From: Thalassia testudinum
Taxonomy: Eukaryota; Streptophyta; Magnoliopsida; Alismatales; Hydrocharitaceae
Reading direction: 5' to 3'
DNA length: 64,000 bases
Assembly (NCBI GenBank): GCA_037157565.1
Contig: JAZHRO010000063.1
Coordinates: forward strand, 93,558,001 to 93,622,000
Positions 48,124-60,464 of the stretch are shown in pieces (the stretch's first letter is position 1; each line of letters starts with the position of its first letter). The position numbers were made by a program, and so were the translations under genes. The notes below the pieces were generated by a model, which was given only the letters and a program-made list of their open reading frames with translations, ran no database searches and had not been told where the DNA came from.

Positions 48124-48128
48124 ATACC

Positions 48129-49910
48129 ATCATTACAATCATGTTTAGAGAAAAGCTTGTACATGAAAGATTAAAACAACGATTCTTGATAATAGAAAAG
48201 TGATGCATGCATGGATCTATGGAAGGTTATGCATGCATCCATTAAGGCAGAGGTTTACTACGCTACTAACAGAAAATAATGCAGAAATTAAAACTATGAA
48301 GAACTTTAAATCTAGCTAATAGAAAGTAGGCATTGGAGGTGGTCTCCAATGGTTGTGTGGCTTGAGGTGGTGGGAGGGGAAAGTGGGATGGCCAAGGTGG
48401 TTGGCCAGCCTCTTGAGAAGGTGGTGGAGTTGCTCTAGCCTTTGGACGTGGAGGTGGAGTGGAAGTGCTCGCCAATTGTGTGGAAGAATGAAGTCCAAGA
48501 ACTAGATGGGTCTTTTGGCCGTCCCCTTAGGTACTTAAATAGACTAAGGAAGAGACTCTAGAGAAGTGTGGAGTCCTCTAGAAGAGCCTCCATCATGGCC
48601 AGCCACCCCATTTGAAATGGGTCTTTTTAGATCCACAATTCATGGGTGTGGTTGTGGAATCCTTGAAAGACTAAAAATAGTCTTCAAGGTGGCACCATTA
48701 GGTGAAGGTTCTAGAGGTCTCTAGAGTGGGTGGCTAGGTGTGTGGGTGTGTGTGTGTGTGTGTGAATGTGTGGGTGTGGCTAGGTGGTTTATGTTGAGTC
48801 CTATGGGTCTAAGTGATTGGGTTTAGGTAGGTTTCTAGAGAAAGGGTTATAAACCCTAATACTAAGGTGATAAGTGCAATTAAACTTGTTACAAGTTTAA
48901 TTGAGTGGATGTGTGTCTAATTGGGAGAGAAGTTCCTAATTAGGTCAGGCTTGAGTCAATTGGACTCTTACTGAGTCCAATTAGACTTGTGTTCGTTGAG
49001 GTTTTAGCTTAATTGGAGTCTATGAGTCCAATTAACCAGGTGAACTGTGAATGACTTAGATCCAAGTCAATTGGGCTTGGTGAGAACCTAATTAGGTTCT
49101 TAGGAAGGTCTTGGGGTAGTGTACCAGGCTTAGGGCACCTTAATTTAGGTTCCCTAGGGTGTATAATTGGGTTTAGGGTCTTAAGAAATCAAGATCTAAG
49201 CTTGATTTCAAAAACAGTGATTGGAGAAGGGTTCCAGATGTCTGATTTAGTAATTAGATGACTTATACTTCAAAATCAGAAGTCCAAAACTCTAATCTAG
49301 ACATCCAAAGTTAAATCAGGGTGAAGTTTAGGTTCTGTCTTGGAATTCTGCAGAAATTGGATGTCTAACACCTTGTCTAGATGTCTAATATTCTAGCAAA
49401 ATTGGGTTCTAGGTCTGCGGGTGGTGTCTAAAGGTCTTGGACATCAAGCAACCTACCTGGACGTCCAGATATGGGCTGGAATGAGAGTTTTGAGCTATCC
49501 TAGGCTAAGGTGACCTAATCTAAGGGTGGCTAGGGCTTAAGAAAGTCTCTAGGGCCATCCTAAGGCTAGGAAAGGTCATCTGTTCCTCATAATTTAATTC
49601 CTACATTAAAATTCTACTAGTAAGGTAGTATACCTCATCATTATATTATATCTTCATCTTTATTCCAAGGCTTCTACTCCAACTCTGCTGCAGCTCTAGT
49701 TTCTTCCTTTCTTCAATTCCAGCTTCAGGCCATCCCCTGAGCTTCTATCCCAAATATTGCACTAATCAGTACATTATAACGTTATTTCATGACTATCTAA
49801 GTAAAACTAGAAAGATGCAATGTATGCTATTTATGCATAAATTATACTACAATTATGCTAAGTTCTAACTTAATTTAGGTTATTTAAGTCCTATAATTGC
49901 TGCGCAATCA
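48129..49910 (-). repeat. 3' LTR of the Athila element, part 2
   Basis: Resumes the LTR after the insertion and aligns with 62551-63235 up to about 48811. The full LTR is about 2,223 bp. TATTTAAG on the minus strand at about 48534-48541. U3 contains GAGTCAATTGGACTC-type palindromes (48953-49035) and GACATC/GACGTC motifs (49220-49465). A (TG)n run lies at about 48741-48770. The LTR start TGATTGCGCAGCAATT lies at 49910. Confidence 0.85.
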
Positions 49911-49923
49911 TACCCCTATGCCT
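49911..49923 (-). other. Polypurine tract of the Athila element
   Basis: Minus strand AGGCATAGGGGTA abuts the LTR start TGATTG. Confidence 0.8.
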
Positions 49924-51922
49924 AAATCTTGCTAGTCCCTAGCAAATGCAAAACTAAGTTATCTACAAATGGGTACCTAGAAGACTGATTATTTTTACCA
50001 AGCATAAGACTAGAGATTCTTTTCCTTTTTTGTTTTCATCCTAAAATCTAGAAATCCCGACAATTGTGAAACTGCAGCTATATAGCTTAAGCAACGGATT
50101 CGAGTAAAAATTCGATTTACCACTAAAGCCTGTACTTGACCCTTAGTAAAATTCTGGTAAGATAGGAAAACTTCTTCCCTCGGGCTATAACAAGATATTC
50201 TATAATTTCTACCTGGGTTTTAGCTTAGGTAGAGAATGTTTGAGTCAAGTAGGTTTGTATTTGGTGGCTTACTCTCATTTGGTGCTACATATAGATTAGT
50301 GCTACAAAATCTTGATTCCCAAATTATTAAGTCAACTCAGAGAAAAGTGAAGAAAACTATGCTCTCTTTGGTTCTTTGTATTCACTCTCTTTTTCTTTTC
50401 TTTTCTTTTTCTTTTTCTTTTGAGCTCACAATCTCACCAAATTTACACATATAATCCATATTTGGTGGTCTCACTTGACATTAACACTTTAATAAAGTTC
50501 CAATAACCCTAACACTAAGTCAGAATTCCTCAGCCAGTATTCAAGCGGTCAGAAATACAAAAAGGTGGGTTAAGGCCATATTTGGTAGATTGCAAATGTG
50601 GTGGGTAATGCTATCTCAATGCAATAAACACTAAACACACTCATTTTCCTGTTTTTTTCTAAAATGTTCTTTTTTTTTTCTAGATTTCTCTCTTTTTCTC
50701 TATATATATTTTTCTTTCTTCTTCTTTTTCTTTTCTTTATCTTTTTTTTTTATTTTTTTCAACACAATGCAATACAACACACAACATATGTGAATTTTAT
50801 TCAGGAGGCATTATTGGGGATTGGTGGTGTTCAAAAAGATATCGGGTGGCTTATTTGGTGGAGTGCCTACTCACGGCACCGGGAAAGAGATGGATAGGAC
50901 AACGTATTTCTGACCTTGATATCAATAGCCTCTTTCACTCGAGGATTCCGTAAAGAATGGTCATACCCAACCACCTTAGTTCTAGTTTTATTAGAACTCG
51001 ATTTCTACGTATTTGCCTTATTTGGTGGCTCTCAGAAATTCACACAAAATTTATATATAGGAATCGAGAGCGAAACTATGCCTAACTCCGAGTTTCATTA
51101 CCTAATTATCCAGAATTCTAGATTCCTTGCACTAATCTTAGATCACCAGTAACACGCTACTCTCATCTCACACTGTTTGGTGGATTTTCTAGAGGAAGGT
51201 TTGCCTGACTCCCCAACAACTGTCCAGGGGTTCAAGAAACGAAGCATTACTTCTTCTTGACAAACTAAAGACATTTCTCGGTCTTCACAGTGAATCCATT
51301 GCAAAATTTACATGTGAATGTGAAAATTGTATTGAATTCTAGATTACAGAAATCAACTAGAGGATAAAATCCCTAATGCAACCTCTTGATAAAAATCTTA
51401 TTCCTACATGCAATAAATATATGCTATATACAATTGACTGCTTATGATTGTACTTCAATATTGTTCCCTTGCCGGGTTACATTCAGCTTGGTCCTTAATT
51501 CAGAACAAAAAGTTGAGCGAACGAGTCAGAAGTGGCTATTCCAGATGCTTTCTATCTACAATGCAAGCATTGGAGGTGGAGTCGGTTGTTCTTAAATTAA
51601 GGACCCTAAAGTACAATTAACATGTTGGTCGGAGGCTTTTCTAAGTGTTGGCATAAAAATTTTCAGTTTTATTGTATAGTACCCCCCTATGCCTGAGTTC
51701 TTGCATGTCCTCATGAATGAATATAACAAAATTAAATTACGACTGGGAGTAAGTGGGTAGAGATCACTTGAAATCGCTTCTGAATTTTTCATTCAACATA
51801 AGCCAACCTAACGATATGGAATATGTAGAGAAATATGCTGAAAGAAAATATGCTAACTATAAAAGGATATGTATATATGTATAAGTGGCTGAGTTTAACG
51901 CCTCCAGCTAGGCGAAACTTAA
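49924..51922 (-). other. 3'-UTR of the Athila element with TATTTGGTGG repeats
   Basis: No env-like ORF or other gene recognised. Six copies or variants of (TA)TTTGGTGG lie at about 50259, 50459, 50579, 50852, 51019 and 51175, spaced 120-270 bp. A pyrimidine-rich tract (50660-50765) resembles the one in the 3'-UTR of the 9.8 kb element. A second polypurine-like motif (minus strand, ending CATAGGGGGGT) lies at 51681-51695, close to the pol stop. Confidence 0.6.
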
Positions 51923-54780
51923 TCACACGTCCTCAATGAAATTGATGACTTCGTTAGCCAGAGGAGGTTCCTGGGCCATAAATGGCTTAAGGTGCTGACC
52001 ATTAACCGTAGAAACATGCCCAGATTTTGGATCCATGATTTGGACCGCCCCATTAGAATAGGTGTGAATCACAATGTATGGGCCAGTGCACTTGGACTTG
52101 AGCTTTCCCACAAAGAATTTCAAATGCGAATCAAATAACCAGGCTCATTAGTTGGGTGTGAATTATTTTCTCCGGATGTGGCGGTCGTGAAAGGCCTTTG
52201 CCTTGTCCTTATAGATTGTTGCATTCTCGTAGGCCTCCTGCCAAATCTCTTCTAATTCACTAAGCTGGAGCTTCCTTTCATAACCTCCCGCATCAATGTT
52301 AAAATTACACTTCTGCACCACCCAAAAGACGTGGTGCTCCAGCTCAACAGGAAGGTGACAGGCCTTTCCATATACCATACAATATGGCAACATTCCGAGT
52401 GAGGCCTTGTAAGCGGTTCGATATGCCCAAAGTGCATCGATTAATCTATAGAACCAGTCCTTCCTATCTGGCCTAACCGTCTTCTAGAGAATTAGATTGA
52501 TTTGACGGTTAGACACTTCAGCCTGCCCATTGGTCTGCGGGTGATACGGGGTGGCTATGCGGTGATGTATCCCATATTTTTTTAATAATGACCTAAAGTG
52601 GGCATGGATGAAGTGACTACCCCCGTTGCTGATCAGAGCATGGGGTACACTGAATCTCACAAAAATACATTCCCATACGAAAGAAACGACGATCTTATGA
52701 TCTACCCGTCTCGCTGGGATGGCTTCGACCCACTTCGAGACATAATCAACAGCAAGAAGTATGTACTCGAAGCCATGCAAATTCAGGAAATGGTTCATGA
52801 AATCAATGCCCCATACATCGAACACTTCTACAACCAAAATGGGTTGGACAGGCATCATGTCTCTCCTGGTCATAAAACCAATCGACTGGCATCGTTTGCA
52901 GCACTTAGCAAAATCGTATCTCTGAAAATGGTTGGCAAGAAAAATCCCAACTACCAAATCTTTGCAATGATTTTCGGCTCAAGAAATGACCCCCATAGGC
53001 TTCGCTGTGGCATAAAGATAACACACTTGAGATTTCATAGCTTGGGACGCACCTCTTAATAATTTGATCGGCTCCAATGCGGAAGAGTAAGGGGTCATCC
53101 TAGAAATAGAATTTGGCCTCAGATATAAATTTGAGTTTCTGGTCCGTGGATAAATTATTGGGAATCTTGCCTGCAACAAGATAATTCGCGTTATCCACGT
53201 ACCAGGGAAACTCAACAGAATGAATTGCCAACAAAGACTCATATGGGAATTTGTCTGAAATGGGCAGGGAATAAGGGATGTAGGCTGGGTCTAATCTAGA
53301 TAAGTAATCCGCCACAACATTTTGTGCTCCGGCTTTATCACATATTTCGACATCAAATTCCTGCAAAAGAAGGATCCATCTGATGAGGTGGGGTTTGGCA
53401 TCCTTCTTTGCCAACAAATGCCAAAGGGTGGAATGATTTATGAAAATTATCACTTTGGACCCCAGCAAATATGATCAAAATTTCTCCAACTCGAATACTA
53501 CCGCTTGAAGTTCCTTTTCGATGACAGTATAATTACACTGAGCCTCATTCAGCATCTTGCTAGCGTAGTACATAGCAAAAGGTTGTCGCTCCTGACGTTG
53601 GCCTAAAACAGCTTCGACAATGAAATCGGAGGCATCTCACGTCATCTCGAAATTGAGAGACCAATTAGGTGGTTGGAGAATCGAAGAATTGGAAATAGTG
53701 CTTCGCAAGGTCTCGAAGGTGCTGAGACACGAGGCATTAAAATCAAATGGGGCGTCAGCTACCAGAAGATTCGTCAATGAGTGTGCAATTTTCGAGAAAT
53801 CACGTATAAATCTCTGGTAAAACTTGACATGACCCAAAAATGATTCGATCTGTTTAACTGAGCTAGGTGGAGGTAATCAAGATATAATTTCTAATTTAGG
53901 TCAATCAATCTCAAGTCCATTGGGTGAGATCTTGTGTCCTAGTACAATACCATCCCTTACCATGAAATTGCTTTTTTTCTCATAAGAGTACTAGGTTTAC
54001 TTCAATGCATCGTTTTAGGATCTTCATAAGGTTATCAAGACAAGATGAAAAGTCATCTCCGAGAATGGAGAAATCATCAATAAACACTTCCACATAGTCC
54101 CCAATCATGTCAGAGAAAATGGCTATCATACACGCTAAAATGTCGCTGGTGCGTTGCAGAGGCTGAAGGGCATTTGCTTAAATGCAAATGTTCCAAAAGG
54201 ACATGTGGAAGTGGTCTTGTCTTGATCTTCCAAGCTAATCGCTACCTAATTATACCCATAGTATCCATCTAAAAAGCAAAAGAAACTGCTTCTGGCTAAC
54301 TACTTTAAAATCTGATCAATGAACAGTAAAGGAAAATGATCCTTCTAGGTAGCCGTATCCAATTTCCTATAGTCTATGCAAAACCACCATGATGCCGCGG
54401 TGCGAGTTAGGATGGATTCACCCTGTCATTCTTTATAACGGTGAGTCTTACTTTCTTGGGCACAATCTAGATAGGACTCACGCACTGGCTGTCAGAAATC
54501 GGGTAAATAATGCCGCATCTTGCCATTTGATGATCTTCTTAACAACCTCTATCATATTCAGGTTCAGCCGTCTTTGAGGTTGCCTCAAAGGTTTCACCCC
54601 TTCATTCATGTAAATGTGATGCGTGCAATACGAGGTGCGAATCTCGTGGATATCAACGATACACCACCCAATAACAGCCTTATGGTCTTGTAAAATAGAA
54701 ATTAATTGTTCTTGTTCCTGGGTCAAGTAAGCACTAATAATAACCGAGTATGTCTTATTTTCACCCAAAAACGTATATTT
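51923..54780 (-). pseudogene. Athila-type pol pseudogene (RT, RNase H, integrase)
   Basis: From high to low coordinates: RT start LTQEQEQLISILQDHKAVIGW and GVKPLRQPQRRLN (54570-54730); RT active site VFIDDFS (about 54070-54090); RT/RNase H linker GHVKFYQRFIRDFSKIA (about 53790-53837); RNase H region INHSTLWHLLAKKDAKP and NVVADYLSRL (53290-53440); integrase zinc region CKRCQSIG, core WGIDFMNHF, then ISNGGSHF where other family members have ISDGGSHF, so the second catalytic Asp is Asn, then NGQAEVSNRQI with the catalytic Glu (52484-52957); and C-terminal FHDRHIRRK and VNGQHLKPFM (51970-52200). Frameshifts and stops are spread throughout. Enzymatically dead. Confidence 0.85.
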
Positions 54781-57056
54781 GAGTGAGTCAGGTAAGGGCT
54801 TCAGTTCAAGTACGGGTGGGTCAAAATCAGAGGTGTGAGTAGGAGCAGAATCACTAGCAGGAATCTGATGATCCTAATATGTAGGGATTCTTACTGATTC
54901 ACCACCTACTAAATAGTTAGTCGTGACTGCATTAACAGGAAACCCGTTTGCTGTAGTCACGCCTTCCTGTGTTAGCAGGGGCGGTTCAGTAATTTGTGAA
55001 TCAGGATAGTCAGACTCAGGGTTGTCGTGGTCAGATGAACACCGCAAATAATCGGATCCTCAAGAAAAAATGTGCATTGCGGTGGTCTCAGTCCCATGTG
55101 GATCGAGGTTTAGAAACCCTGACAATGAAGACAAATGCGACATTGGGTCGTCACAAAGGAGCCCAATGTTACCACAGAAAGCTGATTCTTCGTCTTCACT
55201 ATCCTCCTCAATGTGATCACAATCAAAGTTCCTTGATGCCCTGAATATATCTAGTCTCAGTCTTTCATTACCTAGGGCAATCTCCATACACCCGAACACA
55301 CAATCAATGTTCACTCGAGCTGTCGCCAGAAGTGGCGACCTAAAATGATTGGTGTATCACGAAGATTAGGAGGAACCTCCATATCGAGAATGAAGAAGTC
55401 CGTAGGAAAGTAGAATTCGCAAACCTTAGCTATCACGTTCTCAACCACCCCCCTCAGTGTTTTCACTGACCAATCAGCTAGCTGAATAGTAACCGAGGTG
55501 GGTTTTAACTCCTCGAATAGAAAACAATCATCTACGGCAGTGGGAGTTAGATTGATGGATCAACCTAGATCAAGAAGGGCCCATTCAAATGGAGAAATGG
55601 AGAATCCTATAAAAAGCAGGAAATGAGTGGGGTGCCAGGTCTTTCTTCTTAGGTGGTAGGTTAGCTAGAATCACGGTGCTAGCTTCTTTCAACAGTACCG
55701 CTTGTCGTCCGTTCTTCTACTGTCGCTTCAGGGTACAATAGTCCTTAAAAAGCCTAGCGATAGCAAGAATGTGATCTATAGCCTTGAGGAGAGGGACCTG
55801 AATATGAACTTCCTTGAACATCGATTTCAGGTCCTTGAAATTTTGTGTACCCTTTTTCCGTGCTATATCTCGTGTCAAAGCCTCAGAATTTCAGGGTCAA
55901 TTGGTCTCTTGCCCTTATGTACCATAGATGGTTCCTGAGATGAGGAAGGAGTCGAACCATCCTGTGGTGAAGGGCACGAAAAATTAGGACCCACTTGCCT
56001 AAATGGTGGGTCATATGTCTTCTTCCCGCTCCTCAGCATAACAGCTTTCTCATCAACATGCTTTCCATGAGGTAGTGGAGTGGAAGGGGCAGAATATGCG
56101 GGGTTCTGTAGCAAAGGTGGCTGGCCATAATCAGGTGGTGCAGGAGGCACCTGTAATATAGCATATGCCTATCCCTGTGGTGCCTGAAACCTAGGCGGAG
56201 TGCCTTGGTTTTGCACATATCATGGGTTAGGGATAGGTTGGGAGGGCAAGGCTCCCTGGGTCCTATGCTCCTGCAACGGTTGGTTCTGCGTGTTTTGAAT
56301 GCTCTGTATTTGGTCAGCCATTTCCTTCATGATTTGCAAGCTATCCTGCATGGATTTTCGCATTGATTCTTGCAGTTCCTCTTTCAATGCCTCCAAAGGG
56401 TTGGCCCGCTTTGGAAGGTGACTGGCAGCTTGATGTAGTGGCTACTATATGGAACAGGATTGCTGCTGTTGAGACGAGAATGGGTGCTACCTTGGATACG
56501 TGTTTTGCACATTCCTGTATTGCCTGGTCTGGTGGTGTGGATTTTGATGTGGTCACTGTGAGTTACCAGACTAAGAGAAATTTGGATGCTGGTGCCAACC
56601 AAGGTTATACATCTCCAAATATGAGTTATTACGCCCATATCCCTGAATAACATTGACGTCTTTGTAGGCCGACAACGTCTGAGACGTGTATTCATCAAGG
56701 GAGTGTGCATTAAAATCATCATTTGGTGCGTAACCCTGATTATGTGGTGCCAGATCGAGATTATTCGCAGGGTCCTGATATGCAGGATCTCATGAATATG
56801 GAGAAGATGCATCCCGAGTGAGTAAATGAACTCGAGCAGGAGGAGCTTAGGGTCCATAAGAGGATCTAGATACAACAAAATTTCAAGTGAATTCAAGTCG
56901 AGCTCGAATCAATTCGTCAAGCTTCTTATCGAGCATATCCACCTTATCCAACTTCTTAGTGATGATGTCCATATCAGCTCAAGCAGACTCGGTGTGAGCC
57001 TCATGGATACTTGCCTGTTACTGTCTAGGTCGCTAGAATTGGTTCAGTGACATGGC
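54781..57056 (-). pseudogene. Athila-type gag C-terminus and protease, decayed
   Basis: Continuation of gag after the solo LTR. Minus strand reads KKLDKVDMLDKKLDELIRA (about 56895-56955), GRNNSYLEMYNLGWHQHPNFS (56570-56640), Pro/Gln-rich DNA, then KAVMLRSGKKTYDPP (about 55990-56060), a hallmark of Athila gag-pol junctions. Protease follows: LLDLG, stop, SINLTPTAV (about 55540-55580), ELKPTSVTIQLADWSVKTLRG and IILGRHF (about 55340). The DLG active-site triad replaces DTG, as is usual in this clade. 54781-55330 is the linker to RT with no domain recognised. Confidence 0.75.
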
Positions 57057-59696
57057 TGATTATAACGTCATAATCAGCCATATCTAGCTTTAATTAGTCA
57101 TAATCAAAGAATAAATGCTCCTACATAATAGCCAGAGGACCATAATTCACTGCAAATCCATTCTGAGGGAAATACAGTAAAATAGGGGTAAAAATGCAGT
57201 TTTAACAACACATCTCAATTGCAGAACAATCATGGGGTTTTTCAGAGTTTAATCAAAGGTCAAATGGTCTTAAATGTCTAACAAGTAGGTCCATGCAGAC
57301 AGAAATGGATTTTCACGTGTTCCGAGAATTAAATAACATTTGAAACCGTAAAAAGAGACCGGCTTAATCTACTGAGGTTCTGGTAAGGATAAAATTCACA
57401 TAAATCCTCTAAAAATAATAGAAAAATATTCTCTATGGTTTGGTATACTTGATTTGACAATTGAAACCCATTTTGACCTAAATAGAGTCTCAGACAGACA
57501 ATTGCTCTAATTTAGGTTTTTGCATAAATTACGTAGTCAAACTTGGTCGAAACCTAAATCTAATTCACCATTAGATTCCTTGGGTCCAAATTAGGTTTGT
57601 ACCAAAATTTGAACCCAATCAAAGATCATCTTGACCTAGTTTGCAATTTGGTCTTGTCTGACTCTTTTCTCTCACACATGCCCCTAACTTTCAAATTCCT
57701 TACAAATAGGCCCCTATCTTTGTCGTCACTCATTGCAAATAGGTCCCTCCACCATTATCGTGAAGGAATCCTTCTTCAGCAACCTTTGATTAAAGAGAAC
57801 TCCTCTGATCAACGAATCCCTTCCAAAATTGGAAGAGATTCCTTGAGGAGTGCTCTTTCCAACGCACCCAACCTTGAATCCTATAACCTTCCCAATTCGC
57901 ATGAGAGATTCGGGTATCTCTTAGGTTTCCAACTCTAGCGAACCTTCCAAGCTCCAACCAACCCCTTGATTCCTACATAAAGACCCCCAGGGCCTGGCCG
58001 AACTCCCATGCTCGAATTTGGCCTGGAATCCCTCTACTTCATCTCTCCTCTCTGACCGAATATCTCCTTGACGTCCAGCGATCTTCGACCTCTCTTGTCG
58101 TCCAACCGCAATACCGGCGGTGAATTCATCTTCCTCGTCTTCCTTCGCGTCGTGCCGTACCAGCTGATGCCTCGCTTTCCGTCGTCCTCGCCGTCTTACC
58201 CTCACCGGAGCACCTTCTTCCACGGCACCGGCCTGCCAACACCGATGCCAATTCTACCCCTTCGTCCATTAGATTAGGGTTAGTTTAGTTCGTTTAGCAT
58301 CTTAGGTTAGTTTTACACCCCAAAAACACAAAAAGACCCCTCGACACCGTGAATCACCTTCATCTTCTCCGTCTCTGACCGAACCTCTGACGAGGTGTCT
58401 CTATTGCTACACTCCATCCACCTCGCCACCACGCCCTACACCTCCACCACATCCACCCACAAGAAGGCCCTAACATCTCCCCTCTTATTACTCATCCTAA
58501 CACCTCGACAACCGACCCACTGCCACATCACCATCTTCGACCTCTGCACACCATCATATGCCCTCTCACGGCTCGCCACCACCACCCACACATTCGTCGT
58601 GGTCCAGCGAAGGTCTTGAAGTATTTTAACTTGGCCTCAAGGCCGTATTCTTATTTCCAGGTGTCCTCGCCAGAGCTCCGCCACTTTTACCGTCACCGCC
58701 TTTATTCTTCGAGCTTCAGGTGTCGAAAGCCCCAGGTGCACCCTTCATGATTTGCAGACTCATTCCAAGTAAACACCTAGTTGGTCAATTGGGCACCACA
58801 CCACCCACTACTGCTCCAATTAAGGAGACCTCCACCTGCTGCAGCACGCAAAGGATGTGGGAAATGTAGTCCCACATCATTAACGGAGGAGCACCTAAGG
58901 CAGAACAAATTGATTTTGTGTTCTAGGCTTACTGCCTCAAAACACGGGGAAAGGTCCCATTACCCTCACTCAAACTGATTACATACCTAACCCGAGCACA
59001 CCTCGGCTGTGACACTCACACACATAGCCCTGGTCCCGGGTGCGCTTATGCCCGATTACCCGAATGCCCAGTTGCTCTTGTGAAAGAGAAAGGAAAGGAA
59101 AGAGAGAGAAAGAGAGAGTGAGGGAAAGGGGGGTTTTGCTACTGAAACCTTCCAACACTTAGCCAAAATCTGAGATCTCCTCCCTTGTGTGTGAAGAGGC
59201 AAGAAAGGCGGAAGAAGAGGAGGACTGTAGAAGAAGAACAAAGAGAAGGGCAAGACAGAAGAAGACTCATTGAACGTTGTAGCTTCTATACACTTAAGCC
59301 ATCTGGTTGAAAGTTCTATCATATGATAGTGTACTATGCACTAAAGCTTGCGTGGATTTAAAGTTGTTGATACTGTTCATTTATTTAGATCATTAAGTAA
59401 TTATTATATGTGTATCTAAGTTAATAATTGGTGATTCAAATCACCATTATTTTGCCTTAGATGTCTTTTTACCTCATTAGATTCTTGATCTACTCATGTT
59501 ATACATTGCATATTAGTTTTTAAGTAATTAATTGTGCTCATTTATATTGTCTATTGAGATTAGTGCGTGAATTCTACATTTGCTCCCTGTGTTCAACCTC
59601 GGATTTCTTTCGAGCTATAAATTGTATCTATTTTTGTGATTTATTGGCTATACTACAGCGCAATGACTTTTCAAAGCCTGATTTATCGCATCAACA
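57057..59696 (+). mobile_element. Solo LTR related to the 9.8 kb element
   Basis: 2,640 bp, TGATTATAACGTCATAATCAGCC...ATCAACA on the plus strand; it is the inverted counterpart of the LTRs at 9384 and 16513 (shared AATAAATGCTCCTACATAA, AGTTTGACC-type blocks, TGGTGATTYRRATCACCA). Flanks ATGGC (57052-57056) and GTGGC (59697-59701) are a 4/5 TSD. It splits the Athila gag, whose frame resumes on either side. TATA-like ACATAAAG at about 57975-57982. More diverged from the two LTRs than they are from each other, so it is an older or different subfamily. Confidence 0.8.
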
Positions 59697-60464
59697 GTGG
59701 CATTCATCAAGTTCTCTGTTAAAGACTCGAACAACTCAAATGCGTTGTTCTCGTCCTTTGCAAGGAAATTCCATTCACTAGATGCATCAGCCAAATACAG
59801 ATGTGTGCCATCCAGCCCATGGTAAAAGATTTGAGCCAGGTGCCATCTGGGCACACCATGATGCGGGCATTTCCTAAGGAGATCGTGAAATTGATCCCAG
59901 GCATCATGCAACATCTCCCCTAGTCCTTGGGAGAATGTCGTATTCGTGTGCCTCATCCAATTCTGCTGGTCCTTAGAACTTTTGCAAGAATTCACGTCAT
60001 AATTCCACCCAGGTTCTAATTGGCCTCTCGGTGGTCTTGAACCAATATGAAGGTTTACCCTTGAGAGAAAATGGAAAAAGCTTCATGAGAACAATTCCCA
60101 TATTAACATTTCTAGGTCGAACCAATTCCGTGATTTGACTCAGGTCCTCTATATGTTGGAAAGGATCCTCGTTCAAGTTCCCATAAAAATAATTATGGAT
60201 TAGGCTGATCACATTAGGCTTCAACTCAAACGTGTCTTTACTTGCAGGAATCCAGACTTGAGGTGCAAGAATCGGTGCTGCCGGATCATAGAAATCCCAT
60301 AGCTGTTCTCCTTGGGGTGGATGCTGCATTCTGTCCAATGTCATCAAAATTCTATCAATATTTTGCTGATATCGTTCCTCTGATTCAACAATCTAGGCTT
60401 CCAAGCAAGCCATCGAGTCCAGATTTCCTGGGTCCTGACTAGGTCCAAGTCTAGGGTTAGCCAT
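59697..60464 (-). pseudogene. Athila gag N-terminal part
   Basis: ATG at 60464 gives MANPRLGPSQDPGNLDSMA, a stop, then MQHPPQGEQLWDFYDPAAP, VWIPASKDTFELKPNVISL, EDPFQHIEDLSQI, KLFPFSLKGKPSYWF, then shifted REFLQKF, and MLHDAWDQFHDLLRKCPHHGVP followed by IFYHGLDGTHLYLADASS. It is the Athila capsid; the blocks match A1 gag. At least two stops and one frameshift. The frame runs into the solo LTR at 59697 and continues from 57056. Confidence 0.85.

Noticed and set aside
49911..51922. env-like gene expected in some Athila elements
   Set aside because: No long frame, signal peptide or membrane segment could be seen between pol and the polypurine tract.
52598..53059. 153-codon plus-strand ORF
   Set aside because: Antisense shadow of the Athila integrase.
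58060..58620. GC-richer stretch in the solo LTR with several ORFs (possible captured gene)
   Set aside because: It matches the transcribed part of the related LTRs and has no conserved frame or domain; LTR R-U5 regions here are all GC-richer.
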